Below are positions 63,750 through 64,000 of a stretch of 64,000 bases of DNA, one piece after another. Numbering within the stretch: the stretch's first letter is position 1; each line of letters opens with the position of its first letter. This DNA is from Hymenobacter crusticola. Lineage in GTDB: Bacteria > Bacteroidota > Bacteroidia > Cytophagales > Hymenobacteraceae. Location: contig NZ_MTSE01000004.1 of NCBI RefSeq assembly GCF_002154225.1, positions 310,001-374,000 of the forward strand. Direction: 5' to 3'. The position numbers and the translations under genes were made by a program. The notes under the pieces are model-generated. The model saw only the letters and a program-made list of their open reading frames with translations, was not told the origin of the DNA and ran no database searches.

Positions 63750-64000
63750 ATGAAAATTGTCGTAACAGGATCCTTGGGAAACATTAGCAAGCCGCTAGTT
63801 GAAAGCTTAGCACAAAAAGGCCACGCCATTACCGTCGTTAGTAGTAAGCCGGAAAAGCAGGAAGCCATTGAAGCACTGGGCGCTACCGCCGCTATTGGCT
63901 CGGTAGAAGATGCTGCTTTTCTAACCACCGCCTTTTCTGGTGCCGATGCTGTGTACCTGATGATACCGCCCAATTTCACGGAGGCCGACCAAATTGCGTA
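63750..64000 (+). CDS. NmrA-like NAD(P)H-binding oxidoreductase (3' truncated by window end)
   Basis: The reading frame is open to the last base, giving 83 codons. It begins MKIVVTGSLGNISKPLVESL, a Rossmann-fold start with GxxGxxG-like spacing (TGSLGNIS), followed by KGHAITVVSSKPEKQEAI and GADAVYLMIPP. This is the layout of NmrA/SDR-a5 proteins and quinone-reductase-like enzymes that bind NAD(P)H and act on small electrophiles or serve as sensors. It is paired with a divergent TetR gene. The rest of the gene lies beyond the window. Confidence 0.8.
   Translation, partial: MKIVVTGSLGNISKPLVESLAQKGHAITVVSSKPEKQEAIEALGATAAIGSVEDAAFLTTAFSGADAVYLMIPPNFTEADQIA

Overview
The window looks like chromosome of a Bacteroidota bacterium, most likely Cytophagales and Hymenobacter-like. 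The evidence is type IX secretion C-terminal domains (flgD-like, type A and gliding-motility type B), a SusC/SusD pair, promoter-like TAnnTTTG boxes in place of the E. coli type, a long NagB with a C-terminal PIG-L domain, and moderately high GC. The genus assignment is inference; no rRNA is present.

Region 1 (1-24350) is mostly housekeeping genes and secreted proteins. In order: the 3' part of a gingipain-like C25 peptidase, folA-fmt, an exo-muramidase (NamZ/DUF1343), a LolE/FtsX-like permease, an M23 peptidase, an FAD/2Fe-2S reductase, an M3 oligopeptidase, two small lipoproteins, thiL, a three-gene rlmD cluster with two unknown proteins, two giant T9SS-sorted adhesin-like proteins, an SDR and a TPR/SH3 membrane protein. 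Three copies of one long inverted repeat, two of them with a second hairpin nested inside, lie between genes here.

Region 2 (24425-62752) starts with tRNA-Lys and its terminator. A nearly continuous + strand carbohydrate-utilisation locus follows: GH78 rhamnosidase, rhamnose/fucose mutarotase, two GH29 fucosidases, GH35 beta-galactosidase, GH3, a sialidase-like beta-propeller, a ROK regulator, NagB fused to a PIG-L deacetylase domain, a ROK sugar kinase, GH20, a FucP/NagP-type transporter, GH2, a second GH20 and GH92. The opposed LacI-type regulator, a 1.27-kb regulatory region, SusC, SusD, a CBM9-like protein and a TIM-barrel putative glycosidase complete it. The inventory fits stepwise removal of fucose, galactose, GlcNAc and mannose from a complex glycan, plausibly plant-type N-glycans or glycoproteins. 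Released GlcNAc would be imported, phosphorylated, deacetylated and deaminated inside the cell. No nagA is seen; the PIG-L domain on NagB is the obvious candidate for the missing deacetylase.

Region 3 (62839-64000) is a TetR regulator diverging from an NmrA-like oxidoreductase that runs off the window, with a perfect 23-bp palindrome between them.

The most promising leads are the NagB/PIG-L fusion with an altered active site, the LacI gene with three near-identical operator-like palindromes in the divergent region, three consecutive hairpins in the susC leader, the unclassified glycosidase gene at 61521, and the nested repeat elements.
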